Assembly (NCBI RefSeq): GCF_048320135.1
Contig: NZ_CP182947.1
Coordinates: 3,472,001 to 3,536,000, forward strand
Reading direction: 5' to 3'
DNA from: Ideonella_A sakaiensis_A
GTDB taxonomy: Bacteria; Pseudomonadota; Gammaproteobacteria; Burkholderiales; Burkholderiaceae_C
DNA: 64,000 nt
Shown here: positions 8,765 through 18,019 of the stretch, piece after piece
Position numbering within the stretch: the first letter of the stretch is position 1
Layout of the letters: each line of letters begins with the position of its first letter
Made by a program: the position numbers and the translations under genes
The notes under the pieces: generated by a model
Told to the model about the DNA's origin: nothing
Databases searched by the model: none
The model's input: the letters and a program-made list of their open reading frames with translations, nothing else

Positions 8765-8929
8765 ATGGCACCGAAACAATATGAACTGCAAGCTGCTTTC
8801 GTGGCCCGCAACAAGCACTCTTGGGCTGTTCGCCCTCGACCGGCGTCGGACGACCATTCAGTTCGACGTCGTAGGATGGTGCGCTGCAAGGGTCGCGATC
8901 GCGAGATGGTGCGTGTGGTGATTGAGTAG
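8765..8929 (+). CDS. Doubtful short ORF ahead of the HExxH/HicA-like gene
   Basis: An ATG three bases after the palindrome opens a 54-codon frame that stops 4 bp before the ATG at 8934. The product would be basic (RRRRMVRCKGRDREM) with no recognisable domain. No ribosome-binding site is seen. It is listed only because its position would suit a leader or a small partner. Confidence 0.2.
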   Translation: MAPKQYELQAAFVARNKHSWAVRPRPASDDHSVRRRRMVRCKGRDREMVRVVIE

Positions 8930-8933
8930 AACG

Positions 8934-10874
8934 ATGTCCCAAGCACCACCGTCAGAACGGCTGAACCTTTGGCAGCCGGTACGCATTGAGCAGGCCGAGT
9001 TCAGCGAGTGTTTTCTCATCGACGCCAGCGCCGATGACATCAACATCGGCCGCTTCATCGCGCACGGTCACTACGATGTCGAAAGACCTCCCAGGCACAG
9101 GGGTGTCAGATTGGCCTTGCGTGCTTCTGACGGTCTTCTTCAAAACGGCTTGTGGGGCTACCTCAGCCTAGCGTTGCTTGACCTGGGAGTGTTCAAGCGG
9201 GATCACGATGCGGCGGTGACCCGCGTCTTCTGCCACCGTGCTGTCGCTTTGCCAGGCGGTCAACGGATCGGCCTGTTGTGCTCTCTCGTCCCTCTGCATG
9301 AGGATGAACTGCCATTGCCGGAGGATACGTTCGCCGACGTTGCAAATGCGGTGGCGCATTTCGATGCAGCGATGGCGGCTGATGCGATGGACGAGGCGCT
9401 GAGGAAGGTCCAAGACGTGAATTTCCTGGAGGGCGTGCCGCTGGAACAGCGTGGCGTTTATCAGAAAGCCCATCAGTTCCGAGATGCGCGGCCTCGGCCG
9501 ATATTCAACCTGACGCCTTTTGTCGCCGCTTTCCCGCACGGTCTTATGGTCAAGCTGCCAAGCTTTGACCCCGACGTCGTCGAGCGAAATTGCCGGCGCG
9601 CCGTCACGCAGTACCCGGACGACCATCACCCACCCCCGCGCGATGGCTGGTACGAAGCGGTAGTCGCCAGCGCCAACCCCAAGCAGCGCCGTGCAATGGT
9701 CACCTGGGTGGCGCACCGGGGAGCGGCGCCCTATCCCGAAGTACGAGCCGCAGCCGAGCGGCGCCTGCCCCGGGCGTTTCAAAAGCCGCGGCGGGCCGAC
9801 CCCACGCCGCCGGAGATCGATGATGGAATTAGCACCATCGCACCGGACAATATCCGCCGTCTCCTGTTCGATCCGGCTGCCCTTAATTGGCTCGACGACG
9901 ACTTCAAGTTCGAGTTTGAAGCTCCGGAAGAAGTGGCTCGAACAGCCAAAGCACAGATTCGCCAGCACGGATTCGATTGCATTGGCTGGTACCTACCTCA
10001 CCACTTTTACACTGAGGACACCTGGGGCATCTACATCGATGCCCCCAAGCTGGACGAGGCCGCATGCAGCATCGCCGAGGACTTGCGCGCTGGCGGCGTG
10101 CGCCGGGGCAGGAATGCGCTGGCGGGCAAGCTGGCTCTCATGCTGGTATACCGGCACGAGCTTTTTCATGCCAAGGTGGAGGCTGCGTTTACGTGGATGG
10201 AACTGCAAGCGTTGCAGCCGAAATTCCTTCCCTACAAGGCCAAGGTCTTCAACGCGCTCAAGGGCACCGATGATCACCTCGAGGAAGCACTGGCCAACTT
10301 CGCTTCATGGGTGTGGGCCAGTGCAGATGCGGTCGTGCAGCAACTGACCGGACAGCTAGGCGAAAAGGATCGCCGGCTCGTTGAAAAGGTTGTGCGATGG
10401 CACCTGGACCTGTCCCCGCCCGGATATCGGCGCTGGGAAGAAGGGAACTGCCGTGAGACATGGCGCGTGCTGGCCACCCAGATGGTGCAAGGCAAGCCCA
10501 AGCTGTTTAGCCGAGGCATTGGCCTGCCGATCGAAAGTCTGCTGCGCGAGGCACTTTCGTTCGACTTTGACGAGTGGCACGACGTGCCCTGCCGGTTCGT
10601 AGGCGAAGGCCGGATAGCGTCCAGCCTGTTTGCCGCGCCCGCCACCCTCAATCTCCCGTCCCGACGAGAAGTCCGCAAGGTCATACGGCGCCACTTCGGC
10701 TACGAGCTCGTGCCCGGCGCGGGCAAGGGAAGTCACGAGAAATTCCGGCATCTTGACGGCCACATCTTTGCGCTGCCCCTGCGAGACCCGGTCAGCATGA
10801 CGGTATTCCAGAGCTTTCTCAGTCACTTCAAGCTGAGCAAGGCCGAATACGATCGGCTTCGTCATCGGGCATGA
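8934..10874 (+). CDS. HExxH metallopeptidase-like protein with a C-terminal HicA-like domain
   Basis: A protein of 646 residues from the ATG at 8934; an in-frame TTG lies 12 bp upstream. Residues ~403-420 read MLVYRHELFHAKVEAAF, an HExxH zinc-peptidase signature inside a helix. An acidic DDHLEEALANFASW about 45 residues later could supply the third ligand. The last ~70 residues (RREVRKVIRRHFGYELV, then GKGSHEKFRHLDG) have the form of HicA, a small double-stranded-RNA-binding-fold RNase toxin whose catalytic His lies in the G-S-H-x-K/R motif. The N-terminal ~300 residues are unrecognised. The gene lies 179 bp upstream of the sigma/GHKL/Z1 operon on the same strand, so it may be part of that defence locus or an independent toxin-like gene. 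No HicB-like partner is adjacent. Activity is inferred from motifs only. Confidence 0.7.
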   Translation: MSQAPPSERLNLWQPVRIEQAEFSECFLIDASADDINIGRFIAHGHYDVERPPRHRGVRLALRASDGLLQNGLWGYLSLALLDLGVFKRDHDAAVTRVFCHRAVALPGGQRIGLLCSLVPLHEDELPLPEDTFADVANAVAHFDAAMAADAMDEALRKVQDVNFLEGVPLEQRGVYQKAHQFRDARPRPIFNLTPFVAAFPHGLMVKLPSFDPDVVERNCRRAVTQYPDDHHPPPRDGWYEAVVASANPKQRRAMVTWVAHRGAAPYPEVRAAAERRLPRAFQKPRRADPTPPEIDDGISTIAPDNIRRLLFDPAALNWLDDDFKFEFEAPEEVARTAKAQIRQHGFDCIGWYLPHHFYTEDTWGIYIDAPKLDEAACSIAEDLRAGGVRRGRNALAGKLALMLVYRHELFHAKVEAAFTWMELQALQPKFLPYKAKVFNALKGTDDHLEEALANFASWVWASADAVVQQLTGQLGEKDRRLVEKVVRWHLDLSPPGYRRWEEGNCRETWRVLATQMVQGKPKLFSRGIGLPIESLLREALSFDFDEWHDVPCRFVGEGRIASSLFAAPATLNLPSRREVRKVIRRHFGYELVPGAGKGSHEKFRHLDGHIFALPLRDPVSMTVFQSFLSHFKLSKAEYDRLRHRA

Positions 10875-11053
10875 ATATTCCCCTCAGCTCGTCAAGAACA
10901 TTGCAACCAATCGAGAGTTAGCAAGACCGCTATGGTTTCCAGGGAAGAATGCCTGCCTGGCATTGGCCTGCGTCCGGCCAGCCGAGGTTGTGACGTCTCC
11001 ACGGTGCAAGGGTGGAAGGCGAAGTATCAGCCGGGCGAGAAAGGCATACCCCG

Positions 11054-13621
11054 GTGAGCGGAGTGAATACCCCTGGAGCACGACCCCTTAGCCCGCTCCT
11101 GCGGATGGCGGTGATGGCAGGCGTCGAGAGCGCCGTTCAAGTTCACATCGATCGGGGCGATGACCTGAACGCCCGCGATGCGGGCGGCATGACTTCCCTC
11201 ATGATTGCTGCGGCCAGGGGCAAGTCTGCAATATGCAGGTTGTTGCTGGAAGCCGGCGCCGATGACGGTTTGCACGACCCTTCGGGCCATACCGCACTCG
11301 AAATCGCAGAAGCGACCGGGGCAACAGAAACAGCCGCGATTCTGCGAGCCGCACGCGCGATCACCCGGACCAATCCAGACACTGAAACGGCATGTGCTTT
11401 GTTCGAGTCTGCGCCGGATGATCCACCTGGAACGTCTGAGGCCAGCGTCGGAGACCCACAACCGGAACGCTCTGATACCGATGTGCAGCCCGCTCGGATC
11501 GGTGCGCTCGAGGCCCACAGAACCCTGATTGCCACCATCGATCCGGAAGGTGACGGCGAGTTCGATTTGTCCTGTTGGGAGGCCGAGCAGGAACCATTGC
11601 GACCTGAAGCAGATGCGACCGTCCTGAATTGGGCCAGTGCCATCCAGGTTGCGATCTCGTCACACCATCCCATTGATTCCTCGATCGGGTGGGATGACAT
11701 TGAAGCATATCTGCCAGATGAGGCTCTGCCGCTTGCGCGCGCTGAGGATATAGAGGGACGCGCGCTGCTTAGACGTCTTCTACTGCGGGCGATCCGGGAG
11801 GGAAGCGTCCCGAGCCTGGATGTTCAGGAGTTGGCAACCAATGAGGATCGGTCGGCCAACCCCGAGGCTGAAGCTTACTTGACGATGGTCGTCAACGACC
11901 TGGGGGCGGAGGTCGACGAGCGATTTGAGTACGCGGACACCAGGGAGAGCTTCAAGGTGTTCGTCGATCCTGTGGAGACTCAAGAGGAGGAACTGGCCCT
12001 CGATGAGGCAATGGTCGCGATCGACCGTGCCGCGTCGCCGCGCCATGAGCCTTTGCGCATCTATCAGCGCGAGTTCCAGCGCGTGCGCATGCTTACGGCC
12101 GAGGAGGAGATGCAGCTCGGGCAAGCCATGGAAGCGGCTTTCGACGCCGCCCTCGATGCTCTGGCCGGGTGGCCTGCGGGCATTGCGCGAACATTGGCTG
12201 CCGGAGCAGAGGCCATCGCCGGATCACGCCAGCTTGCATCGATCTGGGCTGGCGGCGCCGAGCCAGACCCCGGGTCCGATTTGGCAGAGAGCGTTGAGAC
12301 GGACGCACAAATGGCCGATGCCACCGATGACGCACCTGACGAGGACGATGAAGCGGCGGACGAGGTGCCAACGGATGCGGGCGACGCTAGCTTCGCCATT
12401 GCTCTTCAGCAATTGGCGGTGCTGGTTGAGGGGGTTGCGAGCCCTTCGCACGATGCCACCCGACGAGCTCTTGCCGCCTTGCGTCTCAACCGCCGTTTCC
12501 TGCTTGAATTGCTCGATATCGCGCAAGGACCAACGGCATGCGCTGCCTTTACATGCGCCATGGCCGATTTCCGAAAAGCTCGTGATCGGATGACTACTGC
12601 AAACCTGAGGTTGGCGTTCTTCCAAGCCAAGAAGTACCTCTACAGCGGTGAACCGTTGGACGACTTGGCGCAGGAGGGGAATATCGGTCTGATCAAGGCC
12701 GTCGATCGCTACGACTGGCGCCGAGGATTCCGGTTTTCGACCTATGCAACGTGGTGGATCCGGCAGCAGATCAGCCGCCATATCGCTGACAAGGCCCGAA
12801 CCATCCGCGTGCCAGTGCACATTTACGAGAAGGTTCAGCGCATGCGCCGCATGGTCGCGGCATTCGAAGTTGCGATGGGCCGCGAGCCAGCTCTCGCCGA
12901 GCTGGCCGAGCGCATGGAGATGTCGTCGCAAAGAGTCACTGCGTTGCTGCGCATCGCTCCTGAGCCCCGCCGCCTTGAAGAACTGCCGGTCGATGAGTTG
13001 ATCGCGTTTGAAGCTCGCGATGTCTATTGGTTGCCCGACCCCGAGGATGTCGTCGACGAGACTCAATTGCGCCGGGCGGTTGACTGCCTGATCTCGTCGC
13101 TGGGGGAACGCAAGGAACAGCGGATCCTCCGGCTGCGTTTCGGTATTGGAATTGACGGAGCGCTCACGCTTGAGGAGATTGGGACGCGCTTCAATGTGAC
13201 GAGGGAGAGGATTCGACAGATCGAGGTCAAGGCCATCAAGAAGCTTCGGCATCCCGCGCGATCCGAGCCCTTTGAACGCCTGGTGATGGGTATAAGGCGC
13301 AGGAACGATGCCATCGGAGTCGGCCCGGAAGAGCCTGACTGTGCAAAAGCCGCTCCGGTTCCGCCGCTGAGGCAGCGCGTGGGGCCGCGGCCCGGGCGCG
13401 AGCCGAATCGACCGGCCGGCTCACCGAAGGTCTCGGCATTGGACCAGCTGCTTGCACAAGCCGCCGAGCTTGGAATTCCGGTTGAGGATGGACGGTCGGG
13501 CGCTTCGGGCTGCGTCAGGGTGGGCCTCATTGCCACGCCCGACAGTTCGCACAGAAGGCTCGCGCGAAAGCTCCTTGACTTCGGCTTCGATCACTCGCCT
13601 GGGAGAGGCTATTGGAAATGA
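11054..13621 (+). CDS. Ankyrin-repeat / sigma-70 fusion protein
   Basis: A protein of 855 residues from the GTG at 11054, chosen because AGAAAGG ends 9 bases upstream; the frame opens further up at 11012. Residues ~16-105 hold ankyrin-type repeats (DLNARDAGGMTSLMIAAARG, then GHTALEIAEATG). After a linker come sigma-70 region 1.2 (~335-360, IYQREFQRVRMLTAEEEM), an acidic spacer (DDAPDEDDEAADE), region 2 (~513-580, including FSTYATWWIRQQI), region 3, and region 4 (~705-735, LTLEEIGTRFNVTRERIRQI). It ends with an unknown ~60-residue domain (residues ~795-855). The sigma part resembles primary-sigma architecture rather than an ECF factor, so it could bind core RNA polymerase and DNA. Its stop overlaps the start of the GHKL gene (ATGA at 13618), which makes it an operon member. 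Confidence 0.88.
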   Translation: MSGVNTPGARPLSPLLRMAVMAGVESAVQVHIDRGDDLNARDAGGMTSLMIAAARGKSAICRLLLEAGADDGLHDPSGHTALEIAEATGATETAAILRAARAITRTNPDTETACALFESAPDDPPGTSEASVGDPQPERSDTDVQPARIGALEAHRTLIATIDPEGDGEFDLSCWEAEQEPLRPEADATVLNWASAIQVAISSHHPIDSSIGWDDIEAYLPDEALPLARAEDIEGRALLRRLLLRAIREGSVPSLDVQELATNEDRSANPEAEAYLTMVVNDLGAEVDERFEYADTRESFKVFVDPVETQEEELALDEAMVAIDRAASPRHEPLRIYQREFQRVRMLTAEEEMQLGQAMEAAFDAALDALAGWPAGIARTLAAGAEAIAGSRQLASIWAGGAEPDPGSDLAESVETDAQMADATDDAPDEDDEAADEVPTDAGDASFAIALQQLAVLVEGVASPSHDATRRALAALRLNRRFLLELLDIAQGPTACAAFTCAMADFRKARDRMTTANLRLAFFQAKKYLYSGEPLDDLAQEGNIGLIKAVDRYDWRRGFRFSTYATWWIRQQISRHIADKARTIRVPVHIYEKVQRMRRMVAAFEVAMGREPALAELAERMEMSSQRVTALLRIAPEPRRLEELPVDELIAFEARDVYWLPDPEDVVDETQLRRAVDCLISSLGERKEQRILRLRFGIGIDGALTLEEIGTRFNVTRERIRQIEVKAIKKLRHPARSEPFERLVMGIRRRNDAIGVGPEEPDCAKAAPVPPLRQRVGPRPGREPNRPAGSPKVSALDQLLAQAAELGIPVEDGRSGASGCVRVGLIATPDSSHRRLARKLLDFGFDHSPGRGYWK

Positions 13622-15123
13622 CCGCGAAGACCCGCAAGGCCCCGCCTCGCGCAATGGCGATGCTCGAATCCTTGAGAGGTTTGGGTTATTCAACGGCGGC
13701 AGCCCTGGCCGACATCGTCGATAACAGCATTTCCGCCGGCGCGACCGAAGTCCGCGTCGATTTCCAATGGGACGGCACCGACAGCCGCGTTCTGATCTCG
13801 GACGACGGGTGCGGAATGAGCGACCCGGAACTCGAAGGCGCCATGCGCTTGGGCGACAAGAGTCCCTTGGAGGCGCGCGAGTCGCACGATCTGGGGCGAT
13901 TCGGCATGGGCTTGAAGACCGCGTCGCTCTCGCAGTGCCGGCGGCTGACCGTCGCCAGCGCCAAGGCCGGCAAGCTGAGCTGCCTGCGATGGGATCTTGA
14001 CGAGCTCGCGGCCGATCCGCAAGGCGAATGGCTGCTCTTCGAGGGGCCGGCCGAGGGCTCACGACAGCATCTGGCCGGTCTGGAAAACAAACTGTCGGGG
14101 ACGCTCGTGCTCTGGGAGAAGCTCGATCGGATCGTCACTGCCGGCTACACGGTGGATGACTTTTTGGCACTGACGGTTAGCGTAGAGGCACACCTCGCGA
14201 TGGTCTTCCATCGTCTCCTGCAAGGCCCGCGCGCGCGGATCAGGTTGCTCATCAACAACCGATCCTTCGAGCCCTGGGATCCTTTCATGTCGGGCCACCC
14301 TGCCAAGCCCTGGACATCGCCCTCCGCCTCACAAAGGACCGACAGCGGGGTGGTGATTGCGCAGTGCCACGTCCTGCCACACCAGGACAGGCTGTCGAAC
14401 GACGAGTTCGGGAAGAATGCAGGTCCGGCCGGGTGGACCGCTCAACAGGGCTTCTACGTCTACCGGAACGAGCGTCTCCTGGTCGCCGGCGGTTGGCTCG
14501 GGCTTGGAAACCCGAAGGCGTGGAACCGCGAAGAAGCACATCGCCTGGCGCGCATCCAGCTCGACATTCCCAACACCGCTGACGCTGACTGGAAGATCGA
14601 TGTCCGCAAGTCGGTTGCCCGGCCCCCCGTTTCGCTGCGCCCTTGGCTGATTCGGCTGGCTGAGGACACGCGGGAGCGGGCACGCCGTGTGTTCGCCTAT
14701 CGAGGGACGCCGATGCCTACGCAGCGCAACACGCCGATCGAGCAGGCATGGCGGGTCGATCGCGTGAAGGGCGACATCCGGTACCGGATTGAGCCGACCC
14801 ATCCCGCCGTCGCGGCCGTGATTGCCAGTGCCGGAGAGCTCGTGCCGCTCGTGAGGGCGATGCTTCGCGTGATCGAAGAGACCGTGCCCGTCCAACGGAT
14901 CTGGCTCGACACGGCGGATAACAAGGACACGCCGAAGACGGGTTTCTCGGGCGAACCGCCCGAGGCGATCGTCACTGTTCTGAACACGCTGTTCGCCGAC
15001 ATGATCGGACGACGTGGCATGTCCGTTGACGCAGCAAGACGTGCTCTGCTTTCGACCGAGCCTTTCCAGAACTATCCGGGTCTGATTGCGGGGCTCGATG
15101 TCCCCGGGGTGGCCTCAACCTAA
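13618..15123 (+). CDS. GHKL (MutL/MORC-like) ATPase of an MZA-type defence locus
   Basis: A protein of 501 residues; the ATG at 13618 overlaps the sigma-fusion stop as ATGA, so translation is probably coupled. The N-terminal ATPase shows the N-box (ALADIVDNSISAGA), the G1 box (DDGCGM) and the G2 box (GRFGMGLKTAS) of the gyrase/Hsp90/histidine-kinase/MutL superfamily. The rest matches the paraMORC-type proteins known from restriction-like operons beside Z1 helicases. No endonuclease domain is visible in it. The expected role is an ATP-dependent clamp or coupling factor that works with the helicase and nuclease encoded next. Confidence 0.9.
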   Translation: MTAKTRKAPPRAMAMLESLRGLGYSTAAALADIVDNSISAGATEVRVDFQWDGTDSRVLISDDGCGMSDPELEGAMRLGDKSPLEARESHDLGRFGMGLKTASLSQCRRLTVASAKAGKLSCLRWDLDELAADPQGEWLLFEGPAEGSRQHLAGLENKLSGTLVLWEKLDRIVTAGYTVDDFLALTVSVEAHLAMVFHRLLQGPRARIRLLINNRSFEPWDPFMSGHPAKPWTSPSASQRTDSGVVIAQCHVLPHQDRLSNDEFGKNAGPAGWTAQQGFYVYRNERLLVAGGWLGLGNPKAWNREEAHRLARIQLDIPNTADADWKIDVRKSVARPPVSLRPWLIRLAEDTRERARRVFAYRGTPMPTQRNTPIEQAWRVDRVKGDIRYRIEPTHPAVAAVIASAGELVPLVRAMLRVIEETVPVQRIWLDTADNKDTPKTGFSGEPPEAIVTVLNTLFADMIGRRGMSVDAARRALLSTEPFQNYPGLIAGLDVPGVAST

Positions 15124-15139
15124 ATGTTGGAAGAACCGA

Positions 15140-18019
15140 ATGCCAGACTTCAGCACTTCGACCGCAACTGCGCTCAGCATCGCCCAGAGCCTGTTGATTG
15201 CGGAGAAGGACAAGGGACCGATCACGGCCGCCCTGATCACCGAAAAGGTGGCGATCGCCGCTTCCGTCGTGGCGAATGGGAACGAACAGTCGGTCGACAA
15301 TGCAGCCGCGGTCGCCGAGCTGATACGGAGATTCAGCCTTTGGATCGGGCAGGACACCGCTCTGTCAGACACGACCGGCCATGAAACCTGGCTCAACGCG
15401 GCGCGCAAGAAGGACTGGCGGTATTGGCCCCGCTATCGGGACATGCTAGAACGCAGGATGGCGGCGACGGCGGTCGATGCCGTGGACAAGTCCACCGATC
15501 GCATCCTTGGACTGATGGAGGATCCCGGACGGGCGGGCGCATGGGACCGTCGCGGCCTCGTGGTGGGCCACGTCCAGTCCGGCAAGACTGCCAACTATTC
15601 GGGTCTGATCTGCAAGGCCGCCGACTCAGGCTACAAGATCATCATCGTCCTGGCGGGCTTGCACAACAACCTGCGCTCCCAGACACAGATCCGTCTTGAA
15701 GAAGGCTTCCTCGGCTACGAGACCTCGGCCACGGGCGACATCGTCAAGCTTGTCGGCGTCGGCGAGCACGGCCGCGACTTCGAGATCAAACCCAACTGCG
15801 CGACAAATCGGACCAATACAGGTGACTTCAACACCAGGATCGCCAAGCACCTGGCAATCTCACCCGAGCAGCGGCCGTGGCTCTTCGTGGTCAAGAAGCA
15901 CAAGATCGTGTTGGAGCGGCTCCTGAAATGGATCCGGGGCCATGTTGCCGACGCCACCGACGCCGCCGGCAAGCGGTTCGTGTCCAACCTCCCCCTGCTG
16001 CTCATCGACGATGAGGCCGACCACGCCTCGGTCGACACGGGCGAGCAGTACATCGGGCCCGACGGCAAGCCCGACGAGGACCACGAGCCCAAGGCGATCA
16101 ACAGCAGGATCCGCAAGATCCTCAACAGCTTCGCCAAGAAGGCCTACGTCGGCTACACGGCGACGCCTTTCGCCAACATCTTCATCCATCGCCAGAATGA
16201 GACGCCGGAGGAAGGGCCCGACCTGTTTCCGCAGTCCTTCATCATCAATCTCGCGGCACCGTCCAATTACGTGGGACCCGCCCGCGTCTTCGGGTTGCAA
16301 ACGCCGGAGGGGCGCAGCGGCCTGCCGCTGGTGCGCGTCTTCAAGGATCATGCCACCGAAGACGGGCTTGAGGGCTGGATGCCGCCCAGGCATCCGAAGG
16401 ACCATGCACCGGCCCACATGGGAAAGGACGTTCCCCCGCCATCCCTATGCGAAGCGGTCCGCGCGTTTGTCCTGGCCTGCGCTGCCCGGGACGCACGCGG
16501 TCAGGGCGCTGAGCATTCCTCCATGCTGGTGCACGTCACCCGATACACGCTCGTTCAGAAGGAAGTGCATCGCCAGGTCGAAGACCTGGTTCAAAAGATG
16601 AAGCTGCGTATCTCCCGGAAGATTGACCATGAAGCGCTGGTCGACGAGCTGCGCGAGCAGTGGGAAAGAGATTTCGTGCCCACGACCGACGTGATCGCTT
16701 CGCGACTCACCGAATCGGAGCATCCGCCCACGGTCGTTCCCTGGGCGGACATCCTCGCCAAGCTGCCCGATGTCCTCTCGGATATCGATGTGCGAATGGT
16801 AAACGGCAAAGCCAAGGATGCGCTTGACTATGCCGAGGAGGGCGCCAAGGGCCTGAAAGTAATCGCAATCGGCGGCGACAAGCTCGCTCGTGGTCTGACG
16901 CTCGAAGGGCTTTGCACCAGCTATTTCGTACGTACCACGAAGATGTATGACACGTTGATGCAGATGGGCCGCTGGTTCGGCTACCGGCCTGGCTACATTG
17001 ATCTTTGCCGGCTCTACACCACCGAAGAGCTGGTGGAGTGGTTCGGCCATATCGCCGACGCGTCCGAAGAGCTCCGGGAGGAGTTCGACGCCATGGCTGA
17101 GAGCGGGGCGACCCCGCGAGACTACGGCATGCGCGTTCAATCGCATCCGATCCTCCTGGTCACTTCGCCTCTGAAGATGCGCACGGCCAGGAACCTTCAA
17201 CTCTCGTTTAGCGGCGACCTGCTCGAAACCGTGTCGATGCACCACGACGAGAAGATCCTGGATCAGAATCTCGAGACGACCGACAAGCTGATTGCCGCTT
17301 GCGGAGTCCCTGATGAGGCCAACCCAAGGCGGGAGCGCGGTGCCCAGGAACAGCAGTGGGAAGGCTTCGTATGGAACGATGTGCCGGCGGAGCACATCGC
17401 CGAATTCTTTGAGTCCTTCATCACCCATCCGAGGGCCCGCAAGGTCAACAGCGCCCTATTGCGCGATTTCGTCCGCTCGATGGCAGCGACTGGCGAACTG
17501 ACCTCCTGGACCGTGGCCCTGCTCGGCGGCGGCTCGGGTGGAAAGCACACCTTCGCCAGCGGTTTGACCATCGATGCCATGACGAAGCGCACGGCCGACA
17601 AGGACATCGCGGATCGATATGCGATCGGCCGGCTGCTGTCGCCCCGCGACGAGGCGATCGACCTGGACAGCGCTGCTTGGACTGCTGCGCTGGCCCGAAC
17701 GAAGAAGATGTTCAACCCGGACGCGGGTCGCCTTAAGAGCGGCGTCAAGCCCAGCGAGCCCGACACGCCGAACGGCCCATCGATTCGCTTCATCCGCGGC
17801 AAGGGATCCGAGGCCGATGGCGTTGCCCCGGCGCCGCAGCGCGGGCTTCTACTGCTCTACCCGCTCGACCCCCAGCAAGCTGGATGTGAGGCACTCGCTG
17901 GCCGAAAGAATCCGGTAATGGCTTTCGGCGTCAGCTTTCCGTCGAGCGATTCAGGCGTCAAGGTCGAGTACGCCGTGGATCACCTGCTTTGGACACAGGA
18001 ATATGGACCGGCCGATTGA
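15140..18019 (+). CDS. Z1-domain superfamily II helicase
   Basis: A protein of 959 residues. The ATG at 15140 follows a GGAAGA ribosome-binding site and lies 16 bp after the GHKL stop; the longer frame from 15086 would overlap that gene. Motifs: Walker A GHVQSGKTANY (residues 143-153), Walker B LLIDDEADHAS (~287-297), the YTATPFAN motif, and the C-terminal RGLTLEGL and QMGRWFGYR motifs typical of the Z1 family. Predicted to be an ATP-driven DNA translocase or helicase in the defence complex. It overlaps the next gene by 17 bp. Confidence 0.93.
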   Translation: MPDFSTSTATALSIAQSLLIAEKDKGPITAALITEKVAIAASVVANGNEQSVDNAAAVAELIRRFSLWIGQDTALSDTTGHETWLNAARKKDWRYWPRYRDMLERRMAATAVDAVDKSTDRILGLMEDPGRAGAWDRRGLVVGHVQSGKTANYSGLICKAADSGYKIIIVLAGLHNNLRSQTQIRLEEGFLGYETSATGDIVKLVGVGEHGRDFEIKPNCATNRTNTGDFNTRIAKHLAISPEQRPWLFVVKKHKIVLERLLKWIRGHVADATDAAGKRFVSNLPLLLIDDEADHASVDTGEQYIGPDGKPDEDHEPKAINSRIRKILNSFAKKAYVGYTATPFANIFIHRQNETPEEGPDLFPQSFIINLAAPSNYVGPARVFGLQTPEGRSGLPLVRVFKDHATEDGLEGWMPPRHPKDHAPAHMGKDVPPPSLCEAVRAFVLACAARDARGQGAEHSSMLVHVTRYTLVQKEVHRQVEDLVQKMKLRISRKIDHEALVDELREQWERDFVPTTDVIASRLTESEHPPTVVPWADILAKLPDVLSDIDVRMVNGKAKDALDYAEEGAKGLKVIAIGGDKLARGLTLEGLCTSYFVRTTKMYDTLMQMGRWFGYRPGYIDLCRLYTTEELVEWFGHIADASEELREEFDAMAESGATPRDYGMRVQSHPILLVTSPLKMRTARNLQLSFSGDLLETVSMHHDEKILDQNLETTDKLIAACGVPDEANPRRERGAQEQQWEGFVWNDVPAEHIAEFFESFITHPRARKVNSALLRDFVRSMAATGELTSWTVALLGGGSGGKHTFASGLTIDAMTKRTADKDIADRYAIGRLLSPRDEAIDLDSAAWTAALARTKKMFNPDAGRLKSGVKPSEPDTPNGPSIRFIRGKGSEADGVAPAPQRGLLLLYPLDPQQAGCEALAGRKNPVMAFGVSFPSSDSGVKVEYAVDHLLWTQEYGPAD

